The notes under the pieces are model-generated. The model was not told the origin of the DNA, ran no database searches, and saw nothing but the letters and a program-made list of their open reading frames with translations. From NCBI GenBank assembly GCA_949948895.1, contig CATLHE010000004.1, forward strand, positions 78,958 to 142,957: a stretch of DNA of 64,000 nt, given 5' to 3'. Position 1 is the stretch's first letter, and the number at the start of each line of letters is the position of its first letter. Made by a program: the position numbers and the translations under genes. This document shows positions 43,860 to 52,912 of this stretch, piece after piece. This DNA comes from an uncultured Christensenella sp. (GTDB taxonomy: Bacteria > Bacillota > Clostridia > Christensenellales > Pumilibacteraceae).

Positions 43860-46358
43860 ATGAAAACTTTTAAAATCGGGAAAAAGTTTTTTGCTATTTT
43901 TCTTGCGGTCATTTTATCGTGCTTTTTGATCTTTCAGTTTGTTGCTTGTGCATCAAAAGATAAAGGCGATCAAAATGATACGGATATCACTAAGCCCGTG
44001 GACCCGCCGCCCGACGATAACGACGATAACGACGATAATACGGGCGAAGACGGTGGCGACGGTGAAGAAGACGGCGATAAAGACGACGGTAATGGCGACG
44101 ACGATAAAGACGATGACAACGACGGCGACGATAAAGACGACGAGACAATCAAGCCGACGCTATCGTATGTATTTTCCGGCGGCAATGCCGAAGAGGCGGG
44201 TTATGCCGAGGGTAAGGTTACGCTGAGTTCTGCCGAAGCGGGCGAATACTTATTGTATTGGGCGGACGATACGGCGGCGCTTACCGGTTATTACGAGGTG
44301 TGCGCTCTCGACGCGTCGGACGGCAATGCGGAATACGATTTCGGTTATCATGTAGCGATACCGGTCGGTGCGACCAAACTTATAGTTACACAAGCCGAAG
44401 AAAAGTCAGTCGAAAAAGCGATCGCCGTTTTTGATATACCAACGGATAAACGGATTGATGCGAGAAGTAAACTGTATTCGTTCGGATCGTATTCCGACAT
44501 ACATATTGATAAGCAAAAAACATATAAAAAATCGACCGAGAATTGGGCGCAGGCATTGAATTATGCCGCAAAGAAAAACGCCGATTTTATAGTCACGTCG
44601 GGCGATACGATTACCAATGCCGAGGGACCCGCCGAGGAATGGGATATATACAGGAACACGATCGCTGCATCCGATTTTAACGGCCCTATATGGGAATCGA
44701 ACGGCAATCACGATCTTCGAGGTTACGACAATTATAAGGAGTTTGCTACGAGCGGCAATTATGCTTTTGTGCGTGCGACGGGAACGGACAGCTCCCTTGC
44801 CAATTACGAGAACAACAAGCCGTACTATTATGTGGAAGAAAAAGCCACGGGTGACGTGTTTATTTTTATGGCGCTCGAAAACGGATATCACGCAAGAGAT
44901 TATGATGAATTTTCGGCGGCGCAGATGACATGGCTGGAGGGGCTGTTGGATACGTATTGCGGCATAGGCGTAAACGTATATATAATAGAACACTCGCCGA
45001 TTGAAGGGTTCGGCGCAGGCGATAGAATGTCAAACCCGTATTACCGTTCCATGCTGAATACGTCTTTTGTTACCACGCGTCGATTTAAGAGTCTGTTGGA
45101 GCAGTATAAAGACGTTGTGTGGATGTCGGGGCATACGCATATCGATTTCTCACTCGATTACAATTATTCAAACGAAAACGGTACGGCGTGCCACATGATA
45201 CACAATCCGTCGGTAGCGTCCACCACCGTCGCAGACAGTAGCGACAGCGGACTTGACTACAAATATTTTGCGTACAATTCGCAGGGATATTACGTAGAGG
45301 CGTACGGCGATCGCATAGTTTATTACGGTGTCGATCTGAGCGCCGAGCTCATTTATCCCGAGTATTGCTACGTTATGCAGGGCGGAAGAAACGTAGCGCC
45401 TGTCGCTAAAAATTCGGAGCCGCAAGCTACCGCAAATGCGCTCGCAGATAAAAGTTTGCAAGAAGCAATGTCGGAAGCAAAGGTAAAGCTGAATTCAGCT
45501 AAGAGTTTTGCATCGTTCGATCAGTATCAGGCGCTTAAAAAACTGTATAATATGTACAGTCTTAACGCGCCCGCCGACGACGGCGCGGCGGTCGTTGCGC
45601 TCGACGGAGCGTATACTGCGCTCGAAGAAATAATAAACGGCGTGGACGGCGGAACGTTCTTTTTTACCAATACGAGATCGTGGTCGAGCGTATATTGTTA
45701 TGCCATAGCGGAAGACGGCAAAAGCAACAGAGGCAAGCCGGGCGCAAAAATGGTTTGGGTGGCAAAAAACGACTACGGTCAGGATATTTATGCCATACGT
45801 TTCGACGGTTACGGCAAGTACGAAAAACTCGTTTTCAATAACGGGAGCGGCGAAGAGACGGTCGAGATCGATATAAGCGCGAACGAGAAAAACGCGTTCT
45901 ATATAAAAGACGGAACAAAAACAGACGGAAAGTACGGCAATATCGGCACGTACGGTTATGCTTGCGAGACTCGGCTGTATCGCGAGTGCGAGCGGTATCA
46001 GCTGTGCTATTACAGTAAGTATAACGGCGGAGACAAACTGCTTCATTCCTGGAACACGATTGACACGCCTTTCAAGGAAAAAGGCGACGGAACGTTTGAA
46101 CTTACGCTCGATCTCATCACAGACGACAGCCTGTCGTTTTGCATATACAATTATGCGACGGGGCAGTACCGTTGCGTCGCGGCGAGCGAGAGCGTTACGT
46201 ATACGGACGGCGGAACGGCGAACAAAAATCTCGCGGCGGCGAGCGGAGCGAGAGGAAAGAGCATCACAATAAACGGCGCAAAAAGCGGCAGTACCGTAAA
46301 AATAGTCTTCGATCCCGCGGCAAGCAGCGTCAGCTTGACTTTTGCCGATATTCGGTAA
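43860..46358 (+). CDS. Metallophosphoesterase lipoprotein
   Basis: 832 residues. The signal peptide ends with lipobox FVAC (residues 27-30). An Asp/Gly-rich acidic linker (about 35-100) follows, which could bind calcium or act as a spacer in the cell wall. The calcineurin-like phosphoesterase motifs are GSYSDIHID near 215, VTSGDTI near 247, ESNGNHDLR near 280 and SGHTHID near 422. After about residue 510 come a helical hairpin and beta domains. It is anchored outside the membrane, and the substrate is unknown. AGAGAGGG precedes the ATG. Confidence 0.88.
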   Translation: MKTFKIGKKFFAIFLAVILSCFLIFQFVACASKDKGDQNDTDITKPVDPPPDDNDDNDDNTGEDGGDGEEDGDKDDGNGDDDKDDDNDGDDKDDETIKPTLSYVFSGGNAEEAGYAEGKVTLSSAEAGEYLLYWADDTAALTGYYEVCALDASDGNAEYDFGYHVAIPVGATKLIVTQAEEKSVEKAIAVFDIPTDKRIDARSKLYSFGSYSDIHIDKQKTYKKSTENWAQALNYAAKKNADFIVTSGDTITNAEGPAEEWDIYRNTIAASDFNGPIWESNGNHDLRGYDNYKEFATSGNYAFVRATGTDSSLANYENNKPYYYVEEKATGDVFIFMALENGYHARDYDEFSAAQMTWLEGLLDTYCGIGVNVYIIEHSPIEGFGAGDRMSNPYYRSMLNTSFVTTRRFKSLLEQYKDVVWMSGHTHIDFSLDYNYSNENGTACHMIHNPSVASTTVADSSDSGLDYKYFAYNSQGYYVEAYGDRIVYYGVDLSAELIYPEYCYVMQGGRNVAPVAKNSEPQATANALADKSLQEAMSEAKVKLNSAKSFASFDQYQALKKLYNMYSLNAPADDGAAVVALDGAYTALEEIINGVDGGTFFFTNTRSWSSVYCYAIAEDGKSNRGKPGAKMVWVAKNDYGQDIYAIRFDGYGKYEKLVFNNGSGEETVEIDISANEKNAFYIKDGTKTDGKYGNIGTYGYACETRLYRECERYQLCYYSKYNGGDKLLHSWNTIDTPFKEKGDGTFELTLDLITDDSLSFCIYNYATGQYRCVAASESVTYTDGGTANKNLAAASGARGKSITINGAKSGSTVKIVFDPAASSVSLTFADIR

Positions 46359-46385
46359 AACAAAGCAATAAAATTAATAAGAGAG

Positions 46386-47344
46386 AAATCCAAACCGTTT
46401 TATTCGGGTGAAGCGTAATATTATCAATAACATAAATACACGACAAAAACAATCTGTGATTGCAAACCGTGTTTGGTCGGGTGTAACGTAATATTATCAA
46501 TAACGTAAATACACGACATGAATCCAAGCTGTGATTGGTCGGGTGTAACAAAAAACAAATCATGGGCGTAAACACACGACAAAAACAATCTGTGATTGCA
46601 AGTTGTGCTTGGCGGAGCGCAGAGGTCTGCGCTCCCTACGAGAGGGCGGCGTTTGGTTTGGCGCGTCATGTATGCGGCGGTTCGCCTAGATTCCTCGCGT
46701 TTCTCGAAATGACAAGCCAAAGGCTTGGCGTCTGTCGTGTGCGGGCGTTATGGGTAATTGTGCTCTGCACCCGAAAAAAGCAAAACAGAATATCTCGCTA
46801 TCGTTTCCTGTCATCCTGAGGCGAAGCCGAAGGATTTAGGGCGTAAGCCCGCCAACCAAATGTTGGACGTTTGTCGTGTGTTGGCGCGAAGATGATTTGA
46901 GGTTACACCCGAATAAGAGCAGCACACGTTAGTGAGTTATCGTTTGTTCGACAATGCAACCATGCGGCGGTTCGCCTGGATTCTTCGCCGATGGATCAGA
47001 ATGACAAGCCAAAGGCTTGGAGTCTGTCGTGTGTCGGCGTTATGGGTAATTGTGCTCTGCACCCGAAAAAAGCAAAACAGAATATCCCGCTATCGTTTCC
47101 TGTCATCCTGAGGCGAAGCCGAAGGATCTAGGGCGCTAGCCCGCAAGCCTTACGCTTGGCGTCTGTCGTGTATTTACTTTTATTGCGATTGGGCGGTACG
47201 CCCGAATAAAAGTGTAAGCTTCAATATGTATTCGTAGGGCGTGACGACCTCGGCACGCCGTTGATTTTTGTGCCGTTTTTATTCGGGTGTAAAGCAAAAC
47301 AAACCACCAAAGCAAATACACGACATAAATCCAAGCTCGCTTGG
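46386..47344. repeat. Largest cluster of the modular inverted-repeat family
   Basis: About 960 bases without a gene. The left third is a chain of right-end units of about 65-70 bases: TCGGGTGTAAC, then GTAAATACACGACA, then CCAAGCTGTGATTGG or CAAACCGTGTTTGG. It continues with a GGAGCGCAGA..TCTGCGCTCC hairpin (about 46614-46637), several TCATYCTGAGG..GAAGGAT modules (46680-47135), a GTAGGGCGTGACGACCTCGG hairpin-like piece (about 47234-47262), and a final end CCAAGCTCGCTTGG at 47331-47344. The last base adjoins the -35 box of the next gene. Confidence 0.8.
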
Positions 47345-47373
47345 TTGACAAGGCACGGAAAATGTCGTATAAT
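47345..47373 (+). promoter_or_regulatory. Promoter of the Na/Pi symporter gene, at the edge of a repeat element
   Basis: TTGACA (47345-47350), 17 bases, TATAAT (47368-47373): perfect consensus. The -35 follows the repeat end at 47344 directly. The predicted start near 47380 leaves almost no 5' leader before the ATG at 47385. Confidence 0.85.
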
Positions 47374-47384
47374 GCAAACGTTAT

Positions 47385-49286
47385 ATGGACGTAGTATACA
47401 GCGTATTATCAATGATTGCGGGCATCGGCATTTTTATGTTTGGCATGAAATTTATGTCGGACGGTTTGGAGCGTAGCGCCGGACCGGGAATGCGCAAGCT
47501 TTTGGGCAAGATAACAAACAACCGCATCGCGGGCGCGGGCGTGGGCGCGGTAGTCACGGGCGTAATACAGAGCTCGGCGGCGACGACGGTCATGGTAATG
47601 GGCTTTGTCAATGCGGGATTGATGACGCTGTTTCAAGCAACGGCAATAATCATGGGCGCAAACGTCGGCACGACGGTCACGGGTATTATTGCGGCGCTTT
47701 CGGCATTTTCCGTATCGAAAATTTTCGGCGTGCTTGCGTTTGCGGGTGCGTTGATGGTCATGTTCATCAAAAAAGAAAAATACCAACGCATAGGCTACAT
47801 ACTCGGCGGTCTCGGCATGATATTCGTCGGTCTGGACCTTATGGGCGGCGCGTTCAAGAACGCAACAGTCAGCAGCGCCATCGAATCGATGTTTTCAAGC
47901 ATCAACTTCCCGCTGCTTCTCATCCTGGTCGGCATACTGTTCACCGCGCTCATGCAAAGCTCGTCGGCTGTAACGGGCATACTCGTAACAATGATAGGCG
48001 CGGCGGCGTTGGAGCTCGAAGACGCCATGTTCATAGTGCTCGGCAGCAATATCGGCACGTGCGTGACCGCGCTTATAGCGGCTATCGGCGCAAGCACCGA
48101 CGCCAAGCGCGTAGCCGCCATACACTTTACCAATAAGATAGTCGGAACGGTGATCTTTACGGCAATCATCTGGCCGCTTACCACTCAGGTCGCGGACGCG
48201 TTGCGGTACTGTTTTCCGCAACCCGAGTTTCAGGTCGCAATGTTCCACTTCTTCTTCAATCTGTTCACGACGATCATGCTCTTGCCCATGATAAAATGGG
48301 TAGTCAAGTTCGCGGAGTGTGTCGTTCGCGGCAAGCGCGGCGGCAAGGATGACGCGCCGCACATGTACTACATAGACGACAGGTTCTTGCAGACCCCGCC
48401 CATCGCGGTCGCGCAGGTCAAGAGCGAAGTCGACCACATGGGCGAAATGGCAAAGACCAACCTCAAGCGCGCAATGACGGCGGTGCTCACGCTCGATCTT
48501 TCGGAAATGGAAACGGTCGAGAAAGACGAGCAGTGCATTAACCATATCAATAAAGGCGTGGCGCGGTATCTCATCAAACTATCGTCGGCGTCGCTCACGC
48601 GTTCGGACGAGAAGTTCGTCGGTTCGCTGTATCACGTTATCGACGACATCGAGCGTATAGCCGACCACGCGCAAAACTTCATGGAAGAAGCGCGCGAAAT
48701 GTTCGAAGCCGACTGCGCGTTTACTCAGGACGCCATAGACGAGCTCGAGGACATGTACGACAAAGTCATGGCAATGTTCGACGAGGCAATGTTCATTTTC
48801 GAGAACAACGCCGTGGGCAGGCTAAACGAGTTTGCCGCACGCGAAGAAGATATCGACATGACCAAGCGACTGTTGAGCAACAACCACATAAAACGCTTGA
48901 ATGCGGGCGGGTGCACCGTGGAAAGCGGCACGTATTTCCACTCGATAGTCAGTGCGCTTGAGCGCGTAGCGGACCACTTGACCAATATAGCGTTCTCCAT
49001 CAAATCGCCGTCGGGCTCTCAGCGCGAGGCAATGGAAAAGATAGCCGAAGAACAGCGCCGCCGCACGCGCGAACGCCGTCATAGCGGAACGGGGCTCGTC
49101 GCAGTAGGCGAAGACGGTCAGCCCGTGCCCGTAGCGAGCGCGGGCAAAAACAACAAGACTAAAAAAGCTAAAAAGCCCGAAGCGCTCGAAGCGGCGGCTA
49201 CCGCAGACGCGGACAAGCCCGAAGCATCGGATCAAGCAAGCGACGGCGCGGAAATCGAAAACGACAAAGAGGGAGCGAAAACATGA
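47385..49286 (+). CDS. Na/Pi symporter with PhoU-like domain
   Basis: 633 residues. Two NptA/NaPi-II repeats with QSS motifs: GVIQSSAATTVMVMGFVNAG near residue 60 and LMQSSSAVTGILVTMIGA near 190, within about nine membrane helices (1-310). A PhoU-like helical domain occupies about 345-555, followed by a K/A/E-rich disordered tail. It should take up phosphate with sodium. No ribosome-binding site precedes the ATG, so translation may be leaderless; an internal ATG nine codons later is possible. The stop overlaps the ribokinase start by four bases. Confidence 0.92.
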   Translation: MDVVYSVLSMIAGIGIFMFGMKFMSDGLERSAGPGMRKLLGKITNNRIAGAGVGAVVTGVIQSSAATTVMVMGFVNAGLMTLFQATAIIMGANVGTTVTGIIAALSAFSVSKIFGVLAFAGALMVMFIKKEKYQRIGYILGGLGMIFVGLDLMGGAFKNATVSSAIESMFSSINFPLLLILVGILFTALMQSSSAVTGILVTMIGAAALELEDAMFIVLGSNIGTCVTALIAAIGASTDAKRVAAIHFTNKIVGTVIFTAIIWPLTTQVADALRYCFPQPEFQVAMFHFFFNLFTTIMLLPMIKWVVKFAECVVRGKRGGKDDAPHMYYIDDRFLQTPPIAVAQVKSEVDHMGEMAKTNLKRAMTAVLTLDLSEMETVEKDEQCINHINKGVARYLIKLSSASLTRSDEKFVGSLYHVIDDIERIADHAQNFMEEAREMFEADCAFTQDAIDELEDMYDKVMAMFDEAMFIFENNAVGRLNEFAAREEDIDMTKRLLSNNHIKRLNAGGCTVESGTYFHSIVSALERVADHLTNIAFSIKSPSGSQREAMEKIAEEQRRRTRERRHSGTGLVAVGEDGQPVPVASAGKNNKTKKAKKPEALEAAATADADKPEASDQASDGAEIENDKEGAKT

Positions 49287-50221
49287 TATTCGTTCTCGGC
49301 AGTATAAATAACGACATAACGCTCGAAGTGGGCAGGATCCCCAAGAAAGGCGAGACGCTCTCCGCCGACGGGTGCTTTATGGGCTTGGGCGGCAAGGGCG
49401 CAAACCAAGCCGTAGCGATAGCCAAGCTCGCGGGCGAGGGCGAGAAAAAGCCCGCAGTCAAACTGATAGGGCACGTAGGAAAAGACGCGGTGGGCGCGGA
49501 GCTCATTCGCAAGCTCAACGACTACGGCGTAGACACCGAGTTCGTGCGGCAGGTCAATCGCGCAACGGGCACGGCGATCGTGACCGTAACGCCCAAGGAC
49601 AACAGAATAATCGTCTACGGCGGCGCAAACGCCGGAATAACCAAATCGGACGTAGACGAAGCGCTCGAGCACGCGACCGAAGCGGACACGCTGTTATGTC
49701 AGTTGGAAACGCCGTTATATATCGTTGCGTACGCATTGAGAAAAGCGCGCTCGCTCGGCATGACAACGATATTAAACCCCGCGCCGGCAAAAGCTTTGCC
49801 CGACGATATGTATTACAATGTGGATATCATCGTTCCCAACGAGACCGAAACGCTGATACTCACGGGCATTAATCCTCAGGACTCCGATTCGCGTCGCGCC
49901 GCAATGATCAAGTTCCATATGCAGGGAGTTCCGTACGTTGTGCTCACGCTTGGCGATAAAGGCGTATCGTTATCGGACGGCACGCACATAACCGATCATA
50001 TCCCCGCGCGCAAAGTGGCGGTGACCGATACTACGGGCGCGGGCGATACGTTCGTCGGCGCGCTCGCGCTCACATACCCGCATATCGGTATGTACAGCTT
50101 CCGCGAGGCGTGCGCGTTTGCCAATATCGCCGCGTCCATATCCGTAATGCGTCACGGCGCGTCCGACAGCATACCGACCGCCGAAGAAGTATACGCGCAT
50201 TACGTGCACGAAGTGATCTGA
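49283..50221 (+). CDS. rbsK: Ribokinase (PfkB family)
   Basis: 312 residues. It begins IFVLGSINNDITLEVGRIPKKGETLSA, with the sugar-binding GLGGKGANQAVA near residue 35 and the catalytic DTTGAGDTFVGALA near residue 248, in which aspartate D252 is the base. It phosphorylates ribose or a related sugar with ATP. The ATGA overlap with the Na/Pi gene means coupled translation; the joint operon of phosphate uptake and sugar kinase is not a standard arrangement. No ribose transporter is nearby. Confidence 0.9.
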   Translation: MIFVLGSINNDITLEVGRIPKKGETLSADGCFMGLGGKGANQAVAIAKLAGEGEKKPAVKLIGHVGKDAVGAELIRKLNDYGVDTEFVRQVNRATGTAIVTVTPKDNRIIVYGGANAGITKSDVDEALEHATEADTLLCQLETPLYIVAYALRKARSLGMTTILNPAPAKALPDDMYYNVDIIVPNETETLILTGINPQDSDSRRAAMIKFHMQGVPYVVLTLGDKGVSLSDGTHITDHIPARKVAVTDTTGAGDTFVGALALTYPHIGMYSFREACAFANIAASISVMRHGASDSIPTAEEVYAHYVHEVI

Positions 50222-50238
50222 AAAAATCGATAAAAACA

Positions 50239-50273
50239 AAACCGCGAGCGTCGTAATAAACGTTCGCGGTTTT
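50239..50273. terminator. Bidirectional terminator between convergent genes
   Basis: AACCGCGAGCGT/ACGTTCGCGGTT stem with A-run before and T-run after. Confidence 0.8.
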
Positions 50274-50300
50274 TGAATGGAAAATATTAAAGCGCGGAGC

Positions 50301-50735
50301 TTAGAGATTTTTAACGAGACTTATGAAACCGTATTTCGGATAGTCGGAAAGTATCACGTATAAAAACGCCGTGCCGAGAAACGAGATGATATACCCGATA
50401 TCGCGCGAATTGCGCATGGTTATGTGCGACGCTTTGGGCGCGTCGGGCGCGGGTGCGAATACCGTGTTGAACACATCGTGAACGGGCGACGGCAGTGCGC
50501 GGACGGCGTCGGTGATAACGGCGAGAAACGTTTCGACGTCCGCGTCGGCGCAACGCGCGAGGAGCGGGTACGCCTCGGACATAGGCATGAGCCCATGTGA
50601 AGCGAAAACTACGGCATTGCGAAAATACCGATAGCCGAGCGAGCCGCGGTCAAACCCGTAGTGCGCGAGAAACAGATCCGCAAGGTAATTTATTTCCGCG
50701 TCGTTAAGTAAACTGTCGATCTTGTCTATAACCAT
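50301..50735 (-). CDS. Spo0A-C-like domain protein without receiver
   Basis: 144 residues. Residues 10-75 resemble the C-terminal DNA-binding domain of Spo0A (YRYFRNAVVFASHGLMPMSEAYPLLARCADADVETF), but there is no receiver domain and the recognition-helix part is poorly kept. Residues 112-135 are hydrophobic (IGYIISFLGTAFLYVIL) and may lie in the membrane. It could be a reduced sporulation or stress regulator, or a decayed gene. It precedes the terminator and lies close to an XRE regulator on the same strand. Confidence 0.5.
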   Translation of the reverse strand: MVIDKIDSLLNDAEINYLADLFLAHYGFDRGSLGYRYFRNAVVFASHGLMPMSEAYPLLARCADADVETFLAVITDAVRALPSPVHDVFNTVFAPAPDAPKASHITMRNSRDIGYIISFLGTAFLYVILSDYPKYGFISLVKNL

Positions 50736-50776
50736 AATTGCAGTGCGGCGAGCATAACGTCGCCGAGTAAAAATTA

Positions 50777-51214
50777 TTATTTTCTGCCTATAAGCTCGTC
50801 AAGCGTGATACCCAAGTATTCGGCGAGCATATTAAGGCTTGTGAGCATCGGCTCGCCGCCGCTTAACCAATAGTAATACTTGGACGGATTGATTTTTGTA
50901 TCTTTGATCAGTTGTAGCGGTTTGACGTTGTACTCTTGCATGACGGTTTTTAAACTTTCACCGAAAGGTAGAGCGACTTTTGCCGAGACCCGCGTGTCGT
51001 CCAAGCTCTTACCGCATAAAAAATCAAGCGTACATTCAAGGTAGTCGGAGAGCGCGATAAGAGTTTTCAATTTAACGTCGTGCACTTTGTTCAGCGTTCT
51101 TCGTATTATCGACGGATCGATACCGAGCGCTTCGGCTAATTCGACGATCGAAATATTACGCTCGACCATAATGCCGTAAAAAGATGATTTGAATTTTTCT
51201 ACAATATCTTCCAC
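50777..51214 (-). CDS. XRE-type regulator with two HTH domains
   Basis: 145 residues with two helix-turn-helix domains in tandem. The first is at residues 18-65 (ISIVELAEALGIDPSIIRRTLNKV) and the second at 90-142 (VKPLQLIKDTKINPSKYYYWLSGGEPMLTSLNMLAEYLGIT). Each ends in the LxxLCGKS or LDELIG form usual for XRE/Cro-C1 proteins. It probably represses its own or the neighbouring gene. No partner toxin or phage gene is adjacent; it lies just outside the left end of the tRNA-Ser island. Confidence 0.8.
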   Translation of the reverse strand: MEDIVEKFKSSFYGIMVERNISIVELAEALGIDPSIIRRTLNKVHDVKLKTLIALSDYLECTLDFLCGKSLDDTRVSAKVALPFGESLKTVMQEYNVKPLQLIKDTKINPSKYYYWLSGGEPMLTSLNMLAEYLGITLDELIGRK

Positions 51215-51344
51215 GTTCGTTTAAGTATTTGCGCACTCCCGAGAGCTTGATTTATAATACAATATCATTGTGCGTAAGTCAAGAGTTATTGAGATAGCGA
51301 CAAAAAACGTATAGGGATTTATGTCTGTAAACCGTCGAAATTAC

Positions 51345-51373
51345 TTTACAATGAGTAAATTTTCGGATATAAT
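51345..51373 (+). promoter_or_regulatory. tRNA-Ser promoter
   Basis: TTTACA (51345-51350), 17 bases, TATAAT (51368-51373), about 22 bases before the tRNA. Confidence 0.75.
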
Positions 51374-51394
51374 AAAAAAGCCGAATAAAAGAAT

Positions 51395-51483
51395 GGAAGC
51401 GTATCGAAGCGGTCATAACGAGGCGGTCTTGAAAACCGTTTGGGTGCAAGCCCACGGGGGTTCGAATCCCTCCGCTTCCGCCA
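51395..51483 (+). tRNA. tRNA-Ser (anticodon UGA)
   Basis: 89 bases with a long variable arm as in serine tRNAs. Acceptor GGAAGCG/CGCTTCC, anticodon loop CTTGAAA (UGA), T-arm GGGGGTTCGAATCCCTCC region, discriminator G and encoded CCA. Its last 19 bases recur at 62393-62411, marking it as the insertion site of a genomic island. Confidence 0.95.
51465..51483 (+). other. attL: 19-bp island end inside tRNA-Ser
   Basis: AATCCCTCCGCTTCCGCCA, the tRNA 3' end, perfectly repeated at 62393-62411 in the same orientation. Confidence 0.8.
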
Positions 51484-51486
51484 TAT

Positions 51487-51540
51487 GAAAACACTGTTGA
51501 ATTCTGAACCCCCAAAGTCCAAATTCAATAGTGTTTTCTT
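51487..51540 (+). terminator. Long hairpin terminator behind tRNA-Ser
   Basis: GAAAACACTGTTGAATT (51487-51503) pairs with AATTCAATAGTGTTTTC (51522-51538) over 17 bases with one G-U, then T residues. The stem is inside the island edge and so may belong to the inserted DNA. Confidence 0.75.
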
Positions 51541-51641
51541 TATTTACACCCATTTAAGGCATTTATCGCGTATTTTCTGCCAAATGCAAATTGGATAACT
51601 TTTCTTAAAAACTTGAATTTTTATAATTAAAAGTTAAAAAA

Positions 51642-51670
51642 GTTTACATCTGAACCCCTTTGTCTTATTA
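51642..51670. repeat. 29-bp direct repeat, left copy
   Basis: GTTTACATCTGAACCCCTTT and nine further bases; matches 53930-53958 at 27 of 29 positions. The two copies flank the IS3 gene and the unknown gene (about 2.3 kb). Confidence 0.7.
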
Positions 51671-52798
51671 CTATTGAATCGATTTGTAATATTCCTCTTC
51701 CTTTTTCTTTGGCGTTTTATAACTGTTTTGGTAATGCGGGCGTTTCTCGTTATAGAAAATCATATACTCATCAACCGCTTTGTAAAACTCATTTTCAGAT
51801 TTGAACTTGCGTCGATATAGTTCTTCTCTTTTTAACGATGCAAAGAAACTTTCCATTACGGAGTTATCATAAGGTACATACGGTTTAGAAAACGACTGAA
51901 TTACATTTACCTTTTGCAAATATTCTCTAAAAGTCTTACAGACATAATTTGCTCCATTATCAGTATGAAATATCAAACCACTTTCCGGTTGTCTGTTTAT
52001 GTAAGCCAACTTAAATGTACTTTTAGTTAACTGTGTGCTATTCTTTATTCCTATTCTGTATCCAACTACCGCCCTTGAAAACAAATCCAAAATAACACAA
52101 ATATAATAATTCTTTTCTTTTACACGAAATAGCGTTATATCGCTTACCCAAACTTGATTAGGCTTCATAGGATTAAATTGCTGCTGTAGCAAATTTCGAT
52201 TTCGTTTTTTCTCTTTATCGTAAATGCTTTTCGCTTCTTGACGAATACTTTTTATCCCCATATCTCGCATCAAAAGTCTTACTGTTTTTTCGCCGACTTT
52301 TATCCCCTGCTCTTTTAATACCGCCATGATTTTACCTGCACCGAAAATTTGATTACTTTCATCATAAATTTTTTGTATCATTTCTCTCAATTCTTCTTTC
52401 CGTTGAGTATACACTGTATTTTGCTTTTTGTTTCGCAAAATATGATTGTAAAAAGTCCCTCTCGATACATCATAAGCTTTACATAGGATATGTACGCTAT
52501 GCTGACCGTATAATTCTTCTAATGCATATAATTTTTCTTTTAAAGGCGAACTGTAATTACAGCTCGCCTTTTTATAAATTTGGATCATTTCTTCCAAGCG
52601 TTTTACTCTTTGTTGAAGTTTTTTATATCTACTTACGCTAATAATATTGTCTTGAATGGAAACTTCGTCTGCGTTTTGTTTTACCCACAAATACAATGAG
52701 CTTCTGGAAACACCAAACTCACCAATTAGCGTTGAAACTCTTTCTCCAGATAGGTACCTGTTTACTACCATTTCTTTTTGTTCTTTTGTTAATTTCAT
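51671..52798 (-). CDS. IS3-family transposase (complete single frame)
   Basis: 375 residues. An N-terminal helix-turn-helix (TKEQKEMVVNRYLSGERVSTLIGEFGVSRSSLYLWV) is fused to a middle region and an rve integrase core with the catalytic residues D (WVSDITLF), D (FHTDNGANYV) and E (NSVMESFFASLKREELY). In most IS3 elements orfA and orfB are joined by frameshifting; here one frame covers both. CCTCCT upstream (AGGAGGTAT on the coding strand) is the ribosome-binding site. All catalytic residues are present, but I could not place convincing terminal inverted repeats. Confidence 0.92.
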   Translation of the reverse strand: MKLTKEQKEMVVNRYLSGERVSTLIGEFGVSRSSLYLWVKQNADEVSIQDNIISVSRYKKLQQRVKRLEEMIQIYKKASCNYSSPLKEKLYALEELYGQHSVHILCKAYDVSRGTFYNHILRNKKQNTVYTQRKEELREMIQKIYDESNQIFGAGKIMAVLKEQGIKVGEKTVRLLMRDMGIKSIRQEAKSIYDKEKKRNRNLLQQQFNPMKPNQVWVSDITLFRVKEKNYYICVILDLFSRAVVGYRIGIKNSTQLTKSTFKLAYINRQPESGLIFHTDNGANYVCKTFREYLQKVNVIQSFSKPYVPYDNSVMESFFASLKREELYRRKFKSENEFYKAVDEYMIFYNEKRPHYQNSYKTPKKKEEEYYKSIQ

Positions 52799-52820
52799 AT
52801 ATAATACCTCCTAAAAACAT

Positions 52821-52854
52821 AATAGAACCGAGCATTAATTTGCTCGGTTCTATT
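52821..52854 (-). terminator. Terminator hairpin between unknown gene and transposase
   Basis: Perfect 13-bp stem AATAGAACCGAGC/GCTCGGTTCTATT, followed by ATGTTTTTA on the minus strand. Confidence 0.75.
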
Positions 52855-52912
52855 GTAACTAAATTTTGTCATAAAATCTTAAACTTTTCCAATTCTATGC
52901 ATCTATTAATAA

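Noticed and set aside
46386..47344. Repeats considered as a CRISPR array
   Set aside because: Unit lengths vary, the repeats are palindromic end sequences with diverging copies, there is no constant spacer size and no cas gene.
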